Assembly (NCBI RefSeq): GCF_024741795.1
Contig: NZ_CP102950.1
Coordinates: 1,922,001-1,986,000 of the forward strand
Reading direction: 5' to 3'
From: Arthrobacter sp. CJ23
Lineage (GTDB): Bacteria > Actinomycetota > Actinomycetes > Actinomycetales > Micrococcaceae
DNA: 64,000 nt
The notes beneath the pieces were generated by a model that saw nothing but the letters and a program-made list of their open reading frames with translations, did no database searches and had not been told where the DNA came from. The number at the start of each line of letters is the position of its first letter. The stretch's first letter is position 1. Below are positions 34,886 through 44,100 of the stretch, piece by piece. Position numbers and translations under genes: made by a program.

Positions 34886-36289
34886 TCAGGCAGTGTAAAG
34901 CTCTTGTCGAATCGTGGCCGGGGCGGAGGATTTGGGCACAAAACGGCGGATGAAGGTTGCGGTGATCGCCCCCAAGAAGGACAGGACGAGCCAGGGGGCC
35001 AGTCCACTGATGGATGGGGTGTAGGCGAGTTCGTAGAGGGGAGCGAGTGCCGTGTTGCCCAGGACTACGGCCAGCCCTCCGGCGCTCGCCAGCAATCCGT
35101 AGTACGCGCCTGTGGGTCGTCCGGCCGCGAACTCCAGTACCAGGCCCATCGCGACGGGCAGGACGCATATGTTCCCGAGTGCAGTACCCGTCACCAGCAA
35201 GAAGGCAGGAAGGATCGGGAACCCGCTCGGTGGTGGGACCGTGGCCAACGCACCGAGAGAGGCGAAGCCCAGTGACTGCAGGGCGAAACCCAAGGGAAGA
35301 GCGATCCCTGGGCCGGCTTTGCGCATTAGTCGGGCTATTGGCCATTGGAGAGTGATGGTCAGGAACGATGCGTAGGCAAAAACGACCGCTAGTGAACTTA
35401 CTCCTGCCCCGCTTCGCTCAAGTTCCACTGGAAGTCCGAAGTAGAGCTGGTTGGTTGCCAGAAGGTTGACGCTGAAGAAGGCGGCAAACCCGATGAACCT
35501 TTTGTCCTTCAGGCAGGACCAAGCACCCGACGGCGGCACGCGGCCCGGCAACTGGGCTGAGGTGTTGGGGGCGTGGGTGCGGGTCTTGGGCAGGAAGAGC
35601 CAAAAGACCACAGCCATGAGTGCAAAGACGGCGGACCCCGTCAGCGGTGCGGTGTCAAAGCCAATGACCAACAGAAGTGATCCCAGCAATGGACCGACAA
35701 CGACGCCGACCTCACCGCAGATGACCAGCAGTGCAAAAAGGGTGGACCTGTTGCTTTGCCTCGGGCTGCCCTTCGGCGAAACTTCAATTGGGGAGTTTCC
35801 TTCGGCGCGATCGGCTTCCTTGGAAGAGCCTCTTTCGGCGGCAGCGCCGAAGAGGCTTTGCAGCGCAGGAGAAAACAATGCACCGCCGATCCCCGTAACG
35901 ACGGCCCCGATCAGGAACAGTGGAAAGTCGGCAGCCCACGCCAGAAGCAAGAAGCCGGCGATCCGGACCAGGCATCCCGTGATCATGGACTGCCGAGCTC
36001 CCCACCGGTCTGCAAGAGCCCCGCCAAAAAGGAACATTCCCTCTTGGGCGAAGGTGCGTGCGCCCAGGACGACGCCGATCGCCATTGCGCCCATACCGAA
36101 GTCATTTCGCATGGCCACCGCAAGGTACGGCACAACGGCATAGAAGCCAATGTTGAAAATCAGTTGACTGGCCAGCAGCAGCTGCGGGGCGGGTTTAACC
36201 CTGGCAGGACGTCGCTTGGTAACTTTCGGGCGAAAGGTCCGCGTCGCCGTCTGACTGATCTTTTGCTTCCGAGTGGCGGGGCTGGCCAT
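34886..36289 (-). CDS. Major facilitator superfamily transporter (drug/metabolite exporter-like)
   Basis: A 467-residue protein with a basic N-terminal tail, then 12 predicted membrane segments. MFS motif A appears as LFGGALADRWGARQSMI, and a central hydrophilic loop of about 45 residues lies between helices 6 and 7. ATG 36289 follows AAAGGA. It is convergent with the LysR gene (14 bases apart). The dyad AAGAATCATTCTT lies 44 bases upstream of its start. The substrate is unknown. Confidence 0.85.
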   Translation of the reverse strand: MASPATRKQKISQTATRTFRPKVTKRRPARVKPAPQLLLASQLIFNIGFYAVVPYLAVAMRNDFGMGAMAIGVVLGARTFAQEGMFLFGGALADRWGARQSMITGCLVRIAGFLLLAWAADFPLFLIGAVVTGIGGALFSPALQSLFGAAAERGSSKEADRAEGNSPIEVSPKGSPRQSNRSTLFALLVICGEVGVVVGPLLGSLLLVIGFDTAPLTGSAVFALMAVVFWLFLPKTRTHAPNTSAQLPGRVPPSGAWSCLKDKRFIGFAAFFSVNLLATNQLYFGLPVELERSGAGVSSLAVVFAYASFLTITLQWPIARLMRKAGPGIALPLGFALQSLGFASLGALATVPPPSGFPILPAFLLVTGTALGNICVLPVAMGLVLEFAAGRPTGAYYGLLASAGGLAVVLGNTALAPLYELAYTPSISGLAPWLVLSFLGAITATFIRRFVPKSSAPATIRQELYTA

Positions 36290-36332
36290 GGCGGATCCTT
36301 TACCTGAGGCAGCTGAACACCGACAGCTTATC

Positions 36333-36345
36333 AAGAATCATTCTT
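36333..36345. promoter_or_regulatory. AT-rich dyad between MFS and OtnC-like genes
   Basis: AAGAATCATTCTT (6-1-6) within a longer A/T-rich patch, unusual in this GC-rich sequence. It sits in the 76-base gap upstream of the MFS gene. It resembles metal-regulator (Fur/DtxR-like) boxes loosely, without matching a consensus well. Confidence 0.35.
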
Positions 36346-36365
36346 ATTAATGCGAGTGTGTCCAA

Positions 36366-36998
36366 CTACGTCTGTGCCCGGGAGTGCAGCAGGGCCACTT
36401 CGGCGGGTTGGAGGTGGCGCGTCGGGAGGCCTTGGAGAATGAAGAACAACCGGGCTGTTTCCTCTACTTCCTCAACGGCGTCCACTGCTTGTGGCAGGGT
36501 AGGCGCAGAAACGATCGGTCCATGGTTAGCCAGCAGCAGAGCACGGCTTGAGTCTGCGGCCTGTTGGGCAGCTTCGGCCAAGCCCTGATCTCCGGGCGCA
36601 AAGTAGGGCAACCGGACCAGTCGGCCCACCCTCATTGCAAAGTAGGCGGTCAAAGGCGGCAGGGCGTCGTCGTCGTTTAGCTCTTCCAGGCATGAAAGGG
36701 CGGTGGCGTAGGTGGAGTGAAGGTGAACTGCGGCGCGGTCCTCCGGCCTCGCGCGATACATCGCCAAATGGAGGAAGGCCTCTTTGGACGGGCGGGCTCC
36801 GGACAGGTGCTCACCGGTATCGGAGACCATTGCCAGATCATCCGCTGTGAGTTCGCCCAAGGAGGCGTTGGTGGGGCTGACCAGCATCCCGCCGGCCACG
36901 CGCACACTCACGTTTCCGGATGTTCCTCGGGTGAGGCCTCTCTGGTGTAGGGATTTGGCCAATCGAACGAGTTCATTGCGGCTGTCCATGCCGGTCAC
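36366..36998 (-). CDS. otnC: Class II aldolase/adducin-family protein (OtnC-like 3-oxo-tetronate 4-phosphate decarboxylase)
   Basis: A 210-residue zinc enzyme. RGTSGNVSVRVAGGMLVSPTNASLGEL, the catalytic acid in SKEAFLHLAMY and the metal histidines in AVHLHSTYATALSC and LLANHGPIV match the family. The gene overlaps by 4 bases the remnant of a four-carbon acid sugar kinase gene. That is the otnK-otnC order of D-threonate/L-erythronate degradation pathways. It likely decarboxylates 3-oxo-tetronate 4-phosphate to dihydroxyacetone phosphate. With the kinase broken, its pathway here is probably not working. Confidence 0.75.
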   Translation of the reverse strand: MTGMDSRNELVRLAKSLHQRGLTRGTSGNVSVRVAGGMLVSPTNASLGELTADDLAMVSDTGEHLSGARPSKEAFLHLAMYRARPEDRAAVHLHSTYATALSCLEELNDDDALPPLTAYFAMRVGRLVRLPYFAPGDQGLAEAAQQAADSSRALLLANHGPIVSAPTLPQAVDAVEEVEETARLFFILQGLPTRHLQPAEVALLHSRAQT

Positions 36999-37615
36999 CG
37001 GTTGTGCTCCCTTGCGTCAAGGAATAGTCCCGGCTCACCGAGGTTTCCGGACTTGAGCAGGATGGCCAGTTCGGGGACAGTGTCCGTTCTGAGCCATGGC
37101 ACTCCCGGTGAGACTTCTTTGCCAACATGGGCCGTGGTGATTCCCAGACGGTGGACCACGGCCCCGGAGGTTTCACCGCCAGCGACTATGAGTTGCCGGC
37201 ATCCCAGCCCTACAAGGCCTTCAGCGATCGCCGCCAGGCAGTCTTCCGTTAACTCCGCAGCCCGGGCTCTTCCAAGGTGCCTCTGCGCTTCGGATACTTC
37301 GTGAGGGGACGCGGTGGAATGAATCAGGACGGGGCCGTCCGGTAGGTGCTCCCGGGCGAAGACCAGAGCGTCGGCGAGCACGTTGTCTCCCTTGGCGATG
37401 GCGACTGGATCAATCCGGAAACACGGGCGGAATTGGCGGAATGCTTCGATTTGCTCGTTCGTCATTTCCGAGCAGCTTCCGGCGATAATCGGGCTCTTCA
37501 CTATGGAGTTGTGGACCGGTTGGTCTGGCTCCTTGATGGGACGTGGCGGCCTCGGCTTGCTGGATGCAGGATGGTCTGGTGAGGCGGGTCTGACTCTCGG
37601 CTCTTCTGACATCAC
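36995..37615 (-). pseudogene. otnK: OtnK-like four-carbon acid sugar kinase, C-terminal remnant
   Basis: From about 37510 downward the frame encodes the nucleotide-binding C-terminal domain of OtnK/DUF1537 kinases: PIIAGSCSEMTNEQIEAF, VLIHSTASP, RQLIVAGGETSGAVVHRLG and GVPWLRTD. The N-terminal substrate-binding half (about 240 residues) is missing. The residues read above that point are proline-rich and do not match the family. The break lies just beside the IS110 element, which suggests an insertion-linked deletion. Full-length homologues are about 420 residues. Confidence 0.75.
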
Positions 37616-37639
37616 CCCCTGGTGATTGTCCTTCCCGTG

Positions 37640-38870
37640 ACCTGTCGGCCGACCTGGCTCATTTTCGAAGTGCAGCCCGGCAGGCCGTCATGTCCTGATA
37701 GGAGTCTGGCGAGTCCCCGATAGTGAACTGACTGACGCCCACCGAGCTGCGCACCCGACAACGAGGAAGGGCGCAGTTTCCATGGTGAACGAGAAGCAAA
37801 TCAAGGTCTACGGCGGAATCGACACGCATACCGACACGCATCACATCGCCGTTATCGACGCTGCAGGACAACGGCTGGCAGATGTGGAGGTGCCCACTAC
37901 CGCTGCTGGTTATCAAGCGGCATTACGGTTCCTGAGAATGTGGCCGGCCTTGGTGAGCGTCGGTATCGAGTGCACCGGCTCCTACGGGGCCTCGGTCACC
38001 CGTGTCGTCCGCGAGGCCGGTATTGAGGTGTTCGAAGTCAACAGGCCCAACCGGTTCGATCGTAGGCTCCGGGGCAAGACTGACGTCTTCGATGCTTACT
38101 CGGCCGCCGAAGCTGTTCTTTCGGGGCGCGCAACGGCTGCACCGAAAGGTGGTGACGGCCTCGTGGAGTCTCTGCGGGTTTTACGCACGTCAAGGTCCTC
38201 AGCATTGACGGCCAGGACCGCCACGATCAACCAGATCAAGGGCATGCTGATCGCAGCACCTGAGCAACTTCGGGCCCGATACCGCGGCCTGCCAAACACC
38301 AAACTGATTGCCGCATTGGCGACATCGAGACCAACGAAAACGCCCGTCAACGCGGCCGAGGCCACGGCCTACAGCTTGCGCCTTCTCGCGCGGCGTTGGC
38401 TCGATCTAACCGAGCAAATCCAAGACCTGACCCGGCACCTGAAACGGCTTCTCGAGGACCACGCACCAGCCCTGATGGGCGTGTTCGGCTGCGGACCAGA
38501 CACCACCGCCCAACTGCTGATCACCGCCGGAGACAACCCCGAAAGGCTCCGTTGCGAGGCTGCATTCGCTGCACTGACCGGCGTGAGCCCGATCCCGGCG
38601 TCATCGGGTAAAACGAACCGTCACCGACTAAGCCGAGCCGGTGACCGCCAAGCGAATTCGGCGCTCTATCACATCGTCATCGTGCGGCTGCGCTACGACC
38701 AAACAACCCGAGACTATGCTGCTCGAAGGACCGCCGAGGGCAAAACGAAAATGGAAATCGTTCGCTGCCTCAAGCGCTACCTCGTCCGCCAGCTCTACCC
38801 CCTCATCGTCCGAACACTGCAGGACCCAAGCGAGACATCAACGCTTGAAATCAGTCAATAGGAGTGTCAC
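37640..38870 (+). mobile_element. IS110-family insertion sequence (approximate ends)
   Basis: The transposase gene and a leader of about 140 bases before it form an IS110-type unit. The left end is uncertain, because IS110 elements lack clear terminal inverted repeats. The right side ends where the ISL3 inverted repeat begins at 38871, only 9 bases after the transposase stop. The long non-coding leader is where IS110 elements encode their bridge RNA. Confidence 0.5.
37782..38861 (+). CDS. IS110-family transposase
   Basis: A 359-residue DEDD transposase. The N-terminal RuvC-like domain begins YGGIDTHTDTHHIAVID with the first catalytic Asp, continues with ECTGSYGASV, and KTDVFDAYSAA with the later acidic residues. 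The C-terminal transposase-20 domain has LMGVFGCGPDTTAQLL, ALTGVSPIPASSGK and the serine-containing region after it. The ATG follows GAGGAAGG. The gene is intact, so the element may still be active. Confidence 0.92.
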   Translation: MVNEKQIKVYGGIDTHTDTHHIAVIDAAGQRLADVEVPTTAAGYQAALRFLRMWPALVSVGIECTGSYGASVTRVVREAGIEVFEVNRPNRFDRRLRGKTDVFDAYSAAEAVLSGRATAAPKGGDGLVESLRVLRTSRSSALTARTATINQIKGMLIAAPEQLRARYRGLPNTKLIAALATSRPTKTPVNAAEATAYSLRLLARRWLDLTEQIQDLTRHLKRLLEDHAPALMGVFGCGPDTTAQLLITAGDNPERLRCEAAFAALTGVSPIPASSGKTNRHRLSRAGDRQANSALYHIVIVRLRYDQTTRDYAARRTAEGKTKMEIVRCLKRYLVRQLYPLIVRTLQDPSETSTLEISQ

Positions 38871-40298
38871 GGTTCGTGGGGAAATGAATCCCCCGGGATG
38901 AGTGTCATGCCGCCGTCCGGACGGCGCTTCTCAGGAGAATAACTGATTTGTAGTTGTCTGGGTTGCGATAGCCACGGGCGGTGCGTTTGATGTTCTTGAT
39001 TGCTGTGTTGTTTGCTTCTACTTTCGCCGTGGTCGCGCCAGTGACTACGAGGACTTCAATCTCTTTCCACCACCGGCAGATCGTGCGCCAGAGCCGGTTC
39101 GTTTCCGGCTGCGCAGCGCGTTCAACCAGACCCTGCAGGCGGTCTTTCGCTGCGGCCGCGTCGGCAAGAGAGCCGGTGGCGAGCAGCGTCCGGAGCTGCT
39201 CTTTGACCAGCCAGGCAGCCTGCAGCTTCCCGGTGGCGTCGTCCGTGGCGAACACGGTGCTGAGCCTGTCCCGAGCCCGGTCCGAGAGGCTGTCGCCGGC
39301 GCGCAGGAGCAGGCGCCGGTTGGCCCAGACCGGGTCGACGGAGCGTCCCCGCCGGCCATGAATCTGCTGGGTGAGCCGCTGCCGGACCTCGGTGAGCATG
39401 TCGTTGCCGAGCTTGACCAGGTGAAACGCGTCGACAGAGACCGCGGTGCGCGGGAGCCACATCCGCAGGGCCTTGCGGAACGCCGCAGACGGATCGATCG
39501 CGACGACCTGCACGCCCAGACGCCACTGAAGCGGCCGGGCGAACAGCCAGTCTCCGACGCCTTCGCTGTCGCGGCCATCGACGATCCCGAGCACCTGGCC
39601 GGTGTCGAGATCGACAATGGTGGTCATCCAGGGCTCATAGCGTTTCCAGGCATTCGTGGCCGGGTCGCGGAAGAACCGCACGGACCGGTAACGGTGCTCA
39701 TCGATGCCGAGCATCCGGGGTGCGAGGGCATCAATATCAGGCAGCGTCAGCGCCGCGGAGTCCAGAGCCCGCTGGACCAGCCACCATGAGACACCGAACG
39801 AGGAGGCCGCTTCCGCGGCGGCTCTTCCGGAACCGATGACGGCGGCCACGAGGGCGTCGCGGAGCCTGCGGGTGGACCGGGCGCGGCGGGGCACCTGGGC
39901 GGTTTCCTCGGCGAAAGTCCTGCGGGGGCACAAGTACTCATCGCAGAAGAATCTCCGCTTGGCCCAGACCAGTTCGACCGGGCCGGCGACAGGGATGTCG
40001 CGCAGGCGCTGTGGCCGGCGTGAATGCACGCGGGTGCCGATCACGCCACAGGACGGGCAGCCGGCCTCGGCGGTGGCTTCGACGCGGACCCGCCGCTGTC
40101 CGAAAGTGAGGATCTCAGTGTCGGTGACGCGGTAGTCGGGCAGGTTGAGAATGGCGGTGGCAGCATCGGGGCGCGGGGAAGTAGGCTCGATCAAGGCTCG
40201 TAGCTCCTGACTCTTGATGAATGCGTAGAGAACATCCATCACAGCAGGGCTACGAGCCCTTCAGCTTTCAAGACACGGAATCCGTTTCACCACGAACC
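38871..40298 (-). mobile_element. ISL3-family insertion sequence
   Basis: Imperfect inverted repeats begin GGTTCGTGG at 38871 and, on the other strand, at 40298; about 17 of 22 positions match inside the element. The element is 1428 bp and holds one transposase gene. The 8 bases outside each end do not match, so no target duplication is visible. The right end may have recombined with the related ISL3 end that follows. Confidence 0.75.
38905..40242 (-). CDS. ISL3-family transposase
   Basis: A 445-residue DDE transposase with an N-terminal zinc-binding region (CPSCGVIGTRVHSRR and FFCDEYLCPRRTF). LGIDEHRYRSVRFF holds the first catalytic Asp, followed by VVAIDPSAAFRKAL and AVSVDAFHLVKLGN. VEANNTAIKNIKRTARGYRN at the end holds the catalytic Glu. 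The gene looks intact. Confidence 0.92.
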   Translation of the reverse strand: MMDVLYAFIKSQELRALIEPTSPRPDAATAILNLPDYRVTDTEILTFGQRRVRVEATAEAGCPSCGVIGTRVHSRRPQRLRDIPVAGPVELVWAKRRFFCDEYLCPRRTFAEETAQVPRRARSTRRLRDALVAAVIGSGRAAAEAASSFGVSWWLVQRALDSAALTLPDIDALAPRMLGIDEHRYRSVRFFRDPATNAWKRYEPWMTTIVDLDTGQVLGIVDGRDSEGVGDWLFARPLQWRLGVQVVAIDPSAAFRKALRMWLPRTAVSVDAFHLVKLGNDMLTEVRQRLTQQIHGRRGRSVDPVWANRRLLLRAGDSLSDRARDRLSTVFATDDATGKLQAAWLVKEQLRTLLATGSLADAAAAKDRLQGLVERAAQPETNRLWRTICRWWKEIEVLVVTGATTAKVEANNTAIKNIKRTARGYRNPDNYKSVILLRSAVRTAA

Positions 40299-40306
40299 AC
40301 GGAGAG

Positions 40307-40493
40307 CCGAGATGACGCGGTAGTCGGGAAGGTTGAAGATGCTGGTGGCAGCGTCGGACGCCACAACGATAGGCTCAGTCAAGGCTCGTGGTCCTGTTCC
40401 CGGTTGAATGCTAGACACACTCATCCCAGCAGGGCCACGGGCCCCTTCCTTATCTACGACACGGAATCAATTCCCCACCAACCACGAAGAGCC
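40307..40493 (-). mobile_element. ISL3 end remnant (second, related element)
   Basis: From GATGACGCGG near 40310 to the end motif at about 40493, the sequence repeats the promoter-proximal end of the neighbouring ISL3 element (40122-40298) with substitutions. It includes the transposase N-terminal codons (with lesions) and a terminal motif reading GGGCTCTTCGTGGTTGG on the minus strand. It is the stub of an older ISL3 copy next to the intact one. Confidence 0.6.
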
Positions 40494-40551
40494 CGTTTGT
40501 TACGAGGAGACGGCTACGTCACTGTCCGGGGGTGCCGCTACAGACCGGGTG

Positions 40552-41343
40552 TCAGGATTTGGAGCTGGGTCGACCAGGGATATGGCTAAGAATGGATTTG
40601 GTGAAGCCGCCATCGACGCAGATGTCTTGCCCCGTGACGTAGCCCGATAGCGGGCCTATTAGAAACTCGATCACGTTCGCAATGTCCGTTGGATCTCCAA
40701 TTCTTGCCAAGGGGATGATGTTTTCCCTTGCCTTCTTGATCTGGGGATCGGCGTACATTTTTTCGGTCATCCGCGTGTGGGTCATGCCTGGGGAGACCAC
40801 GTTGACTCGAATTCCTTCGGGTGCCCATTCCAGCGCGAGTGTTTGGGCCAGCATCGTCAACGCGGCCTTGCTGGGGCTGTAAGCGCCTGATCCAGCGTGT
40901 GGTATCTGACCAGACATGGAAGAGGTGAAGCAGGCGGATCCGCGGCTCTGCCTCAAATGCGGGTGGCTTGCTTTGGCAAGAAGCCACGCGCCGCGAAGGT
41001 TCACGGCGAACATCTCGTCCCAGTCTTTAAGGGACACGTCGCAGATGGCGCCAGGGTTTGCGATCCCCGCGTTTGCTACTAGTGCGTCCAACCCACCGAA
41101 CTCCGCTACCGCTGCTTCTACCAATTTACCTGGCACTTCTGGGTCACCGATGTTGCCCGCCAAAGCGATAGCGGTCCCGCCCATTGACTGGATTGAACGA
41201 ACGACTTGCTCCTGGTTGCCGTTCGAATCGTGTCCTGCCACTGCAATCATCGGGTGTACGCCACGAGCCAGAGCCGCTTCTGCAATTCTCACGCAGGTAG
41301 ATGCTCCTATGCCGCTGCTTCCGCCACTTACCAAAGCTCTCAT
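40552..41343 (-). CDS. Short-chain dehydrogenase/reductase
   Basis: A 263-residue SDR with MRALVSGGSSGIGAS, NAGIANPG, FTSSMSGQ, catalytic YSPSK and VTGQDICVDGGFTKS. ATG 41343 follows AAAGGAG. It lies next to the ISL3 remnant and 166 bases downstream of the TIM-barrel isomerase gene on the same strand. It is probably a sugar or polyol dehydrogenase of the neighbouring pathway. It has no obvious lesion despite the IS next to its 3' end. Confidence 0.85.
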   Translation of the reverse strand: MRALVSGGSSGIGASTCVRIAEAALARGVHPMIAVAGHDSNGNQEQVVRSIQSMGGTAIALAGNIGDPEVPGKLVEAAVAEFGGLDALVANAGIANPGAICDVSLKDWDEMFAVNLRGAWLLAKASHPHLRQSRGSACFTSSMSGQIPHAGSGAYSPSKAALTMLAQTLALEWAPEGIRVNVVSPGMTHTRMTEKMYADPQIKKARENIIPLARIGDPTDIANVIEFLIGPLSGYVTGQDICVDGGFTKSILSHIPGRPSSKS

Positions 41344-41509
41344 CGCACATACTCCTTTATCAGCGGTTCACATAAGAAATTTCTGCTGCGAAATTTCATA
41401 GAATCAGGACCTGCCAGGTTGTTGGGTGGTGCAGATCCATTCCCAATGTGAACTATTACAATTTTTCCTGTAGGTCTTCGACTACCGTGCCGCGATCTCA
41501 AACTTGGGG

Positions 41510-42331
41510 CTAGTTTGCCAGTTCCCAGCCTTGATCTTTGAGGTCCTGCATCGCTTTCTTGAATTCTTGCACGGGGTTCTCCTCGCGAATGATCTCAAGA
41601 ACAACGTTATTGACTCCGCACGTTTCGTTGACGGCGTTGCCCAGTCCCTTCCAGTCGATCACTCCGGTGCCGATCGGATCGTGACCCCAGGTCTCCGTGC
41701 CCGTATCAGAAATATGCACTAGTCCAATTGATCCGTGATGGGAGAGCAAGCTCTGTACGGGATCTTCTCCGATGTAGGCAGCGTTGGCGACGTCGTACAC
41801 AATCTTGACTGCGTCGTCGTTGATGGTGTTTACGACGCCTGCCAAGTCCTGGATGGTTGGAGTGAAGCAATAGGGAGTGTTTTCGAAAAGTAGTCGTGTG
41901 CCGGCCTGTTTAGCCAGTGGGATGAGATTCTCCAGGCTCTCGTACATCCACCCGTAAACCCGCTCCAGCGAAGGTGAAATCATTGGGCGTCTTGTGCCAG
42001 GGGAGATGACAACCTCGGGGACATCCCAGGCTGCGGCCAGGTCAATCACCGTTTTGATGTGCTCGACGCTTTTGCGACGCATATTGGCGCCGGGGCTGGC
42101 CAGGTTGATGTCATAGCCGCCCGCGTTCAGCGACCTGATTTTGGCGCCGTAGTCATTGAGCCTTGCATAGCTTGCTGAACGCTCCGAATCTGACATTTCA
42201 TCCGGCCAGCAATGGGGTGAACTGATGGGAACTTCAAATGTTTTATACCCGTTGGTGACCAATTCAGCTATCGCATCAATTGCCGTCGATGACCATAAAT
42301 AAGAAAAGGTGTTAATAACAATTTGGTTCAT
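41510..42331 (-). CDS. Sugar phosphate isomerase/epimerase (xylose-isomerase-like TIM barrel)
   Basis: A 273-residue AP-endonuclease-2-family TIM barrel. TRLLFENTPYCF and VKIVYDVANAAYIGEDP, LVHISDTGTETWGHDPIGTGVIDW and NNVVLEIIREENP carry the metal-binding Glu, Asp, His and Glu of the family. ATG 42331 follows AAAGGA; the 17-codon extension upstream is not conserved-looking. Its neighbours, an SDR and an MHS transporter, point to sugar or cyclitol catabolism. Confidence 0.82.
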   Translation of the reverse strand: MNQIVINTFSYLWSSTAIDAIAELVTNGYKTFEVPISSPHCWPDEMSDSERSASYARLNDYGAKIRSLNAGGYDINLASPGANMRRKSVEHIKTVIDLAAAWDVPEVVISPGTRRPMISPSLERVYGWMYESLENLIPLAKQAGTRLLFENTPYCFTPTIQDLAGVVNTINDDAVKIVYDVANAAYIGEDPVQSLLSHHGSIGLVHISDTGTETWGHDPIGTGVIDWKGLGNAVNETCGVNNVVLEIIREENPVQEFKKAMQDLKDQGWELAN

Positions 42332-42503
42332 TTGAAGGTATCCTTTCAGTTCTTCGCCTATGGAGAAGAAGCGTTCATTCATAACGCATTGTCAATCGCC
42401 CTCTGGGGGTCGTCGGCGCGGGCAAGGCGGCTCGACGAGACCTCGCGCAGCCACGCCCCTTCTTGCCCAGGCGGGCCGCCGGACTAGTTGGCAATTAGTG
42501 TGC

Positions 42504-43916
42504 CTACCGGGAACGCACAGCCTCGTCTGCGGCCTGCGGAGTGCTCAGGAGCAGGCGTTCGCCTTCGAGTACCTCGGGGTCGGCGGGAGCTACGGTGGCT
42601 CGGGAGGCGCGGCTGCCGGTCTCCGGGAGGGTGCAGTAGACGATGAGGCTGAGGGCGACAATGGCGATCATGTAGACCGCGACGAGCATTGGCTGTCCGG
42701 CGCCGACGAACGCAGCGGCGATCAGCGGCGCGGTGCCACCGAAGACGGCAATCACGATTTGGTGTGCGAAGCCGATGCCCGATACCCGTACCGAAGCTGG
42801 GAACAGTTCGGCCTGGATGGTTGGATAGACCGACTGCCAGATACCGAGAACAACCCACCCGGACGCCGATACCAGGACGTATACCCAGAAGCCCGGCTGG
42901 TTCAGCAGCAGGAGCATGGGGTAGAAGAGAACGATCATGCCGATGGCGCCGATGATGGGGAAGATTTTGCGTCGGCCGAGTCGATCAGAGAGCGCGGCGC
43001 AGGTCGGAACGATGATTACGAGCAAGGCCAGTCCGATAACGCTCCCGGCCAGGGTGGAGGACAGGTCCCGGCCGGTGGTGAGCTTGGCGTAGGTGGGAAG
43101 GAAGGTGGCCCAGGTGTAGTAGGCCACGGCCGGGGCAGAGAGCGCTGCTGCCTGCAGCAGCGCCTTCGGGTGTTCGCGAAGGAGTTCCATCAGGCGGGCC
43201 GCGGCGGACTTGTGATCCACGAGGGACTCTGCCTCAAACTCAGGGGTCTCCTCTGCCCGGGCCCTCAAGATAAGGCCGACGATGCCGAGGATGCCACCCA
43301 CGACGAATGGGATGCGCCAGCCCCAGGCGGCGAGGTCGGCGGGTGAATAGGATGATGTCACCAGTGCCGCGGCGCCAGTCGCAACGAGGGTCGCAAGGCC
43401 GCTCGCCATGTTGGTGAAGGAACCGAACAGGCCCCTCCGGTTCGCTGGAGCGTGCTCAACCATGAACGCGATGGCGCTCTGTCCCTCGCTACCGGCCGAG
43501 ATGCCCTGGATGATGCGTGCGACCAGAAAGAGAACGGGCGCAGCGTAGCCGATGGTCGCAAACGATGGCGTGAGGCCGATGATGAGCGAGCCGAGCGCCA
43601 TGCCGGAGACGGACAGCGTCAGGATGAGCCTTCGGCCGAAACGGTCGGCCAGTGGAGAGATGATGATGCCGCTGAGCGGGCGTACAACAAACCCGACGGC
43701 GTAGGCGAGCAGTGCCGCGATCAAGGAGGCGAACGGGGAATCACTTGGAAATATTTGTGATGAGAACACCGCTGCCAGGAGCCCATAAATGTACCAGTCG
43801 TACCACTCCACGAAGTGGCCGATCGTGCCTGCAACGATGTTGTGGCGGCTGCGGCCGGGCGCTTTGGGATGATCGGAAGGGTCCGGGCTGCGGAGGGCGT
43901 CTTGCGAGGTCTTCAT
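42504..43916 (-). CDS. MHS-family MFS metabolite:H+ symporter
   Basis: A 470-residue 12-segment transporter. GHFVEWYDWYIYG at the first helix and SPLADRFGRR in loop 2-3 mark the metabolite:H+ symporter family (ShiA, KgtP, ProP relatives). ARIIQGISAGSEGQSA follows. ATG 43916 is chosen over an ATG 12 bases upstream because GGAG stands correctly before it. It is the first gene behind the tandem operator at 44101-44128, so it belongs to the shared regulon. It likely imports an organic acid or sugar acid. Confidence 0.88.
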   Translation of the reverse strand: MKTSQDALRSPDPSDHPKAPGRSRHNIVAGTIGHFVEWYDWYIYGLLAAVFSSQIFPSDSPFASLIAALLAYAVGFVVRPLSGIIISPLADRFGRRLILTLSVSGMALGSLIIGLTPSFATIGYAAPVLFLVARIIQGISAGSEGQSAIAFMVEHAPANRRGLFGSFTNMASGLATLVATGAAALVTSSYSPADLAAWGWRIPFVVGGILGIVGLILRARAEETPEFEAESLVDHKSAAARLMELLREHPKALLQAAALSAPAVAYYTWATFLPTYAKLTTGRDLSSTLAGSVIGLALLVIIVPTCAALSDRLGRRKIFPIIGAIGMIVLFYPMLLLLNQPGFWVYVLVSASGWVVLGIWQSVYPTIQAELFPASVRVSGIGFAHQIVIAVFGGTAPLIAAAFVGAGQPMLVAVYMIAIVALSLIVYCTLPETGSRASRATVAPADPEVLEGERLLLSTPQAADEAVRSR

Positions 43917-44100
43917 TGAACTCTCCATATTTTCACGTTTGTTGCGGAGGGGTATTGGACGATTTCCCGGACACCTGATGGGGTGTGCGGGAAATCGTCC
44001 GGCTGTAACTCGGCTCGACGGACAATCGACCGCCAAGACCAACAGCCAGAGCAGCTTGCAGCGGGGCAGAAGCTGATCCAGGCTCCCCATATTTCATAAA

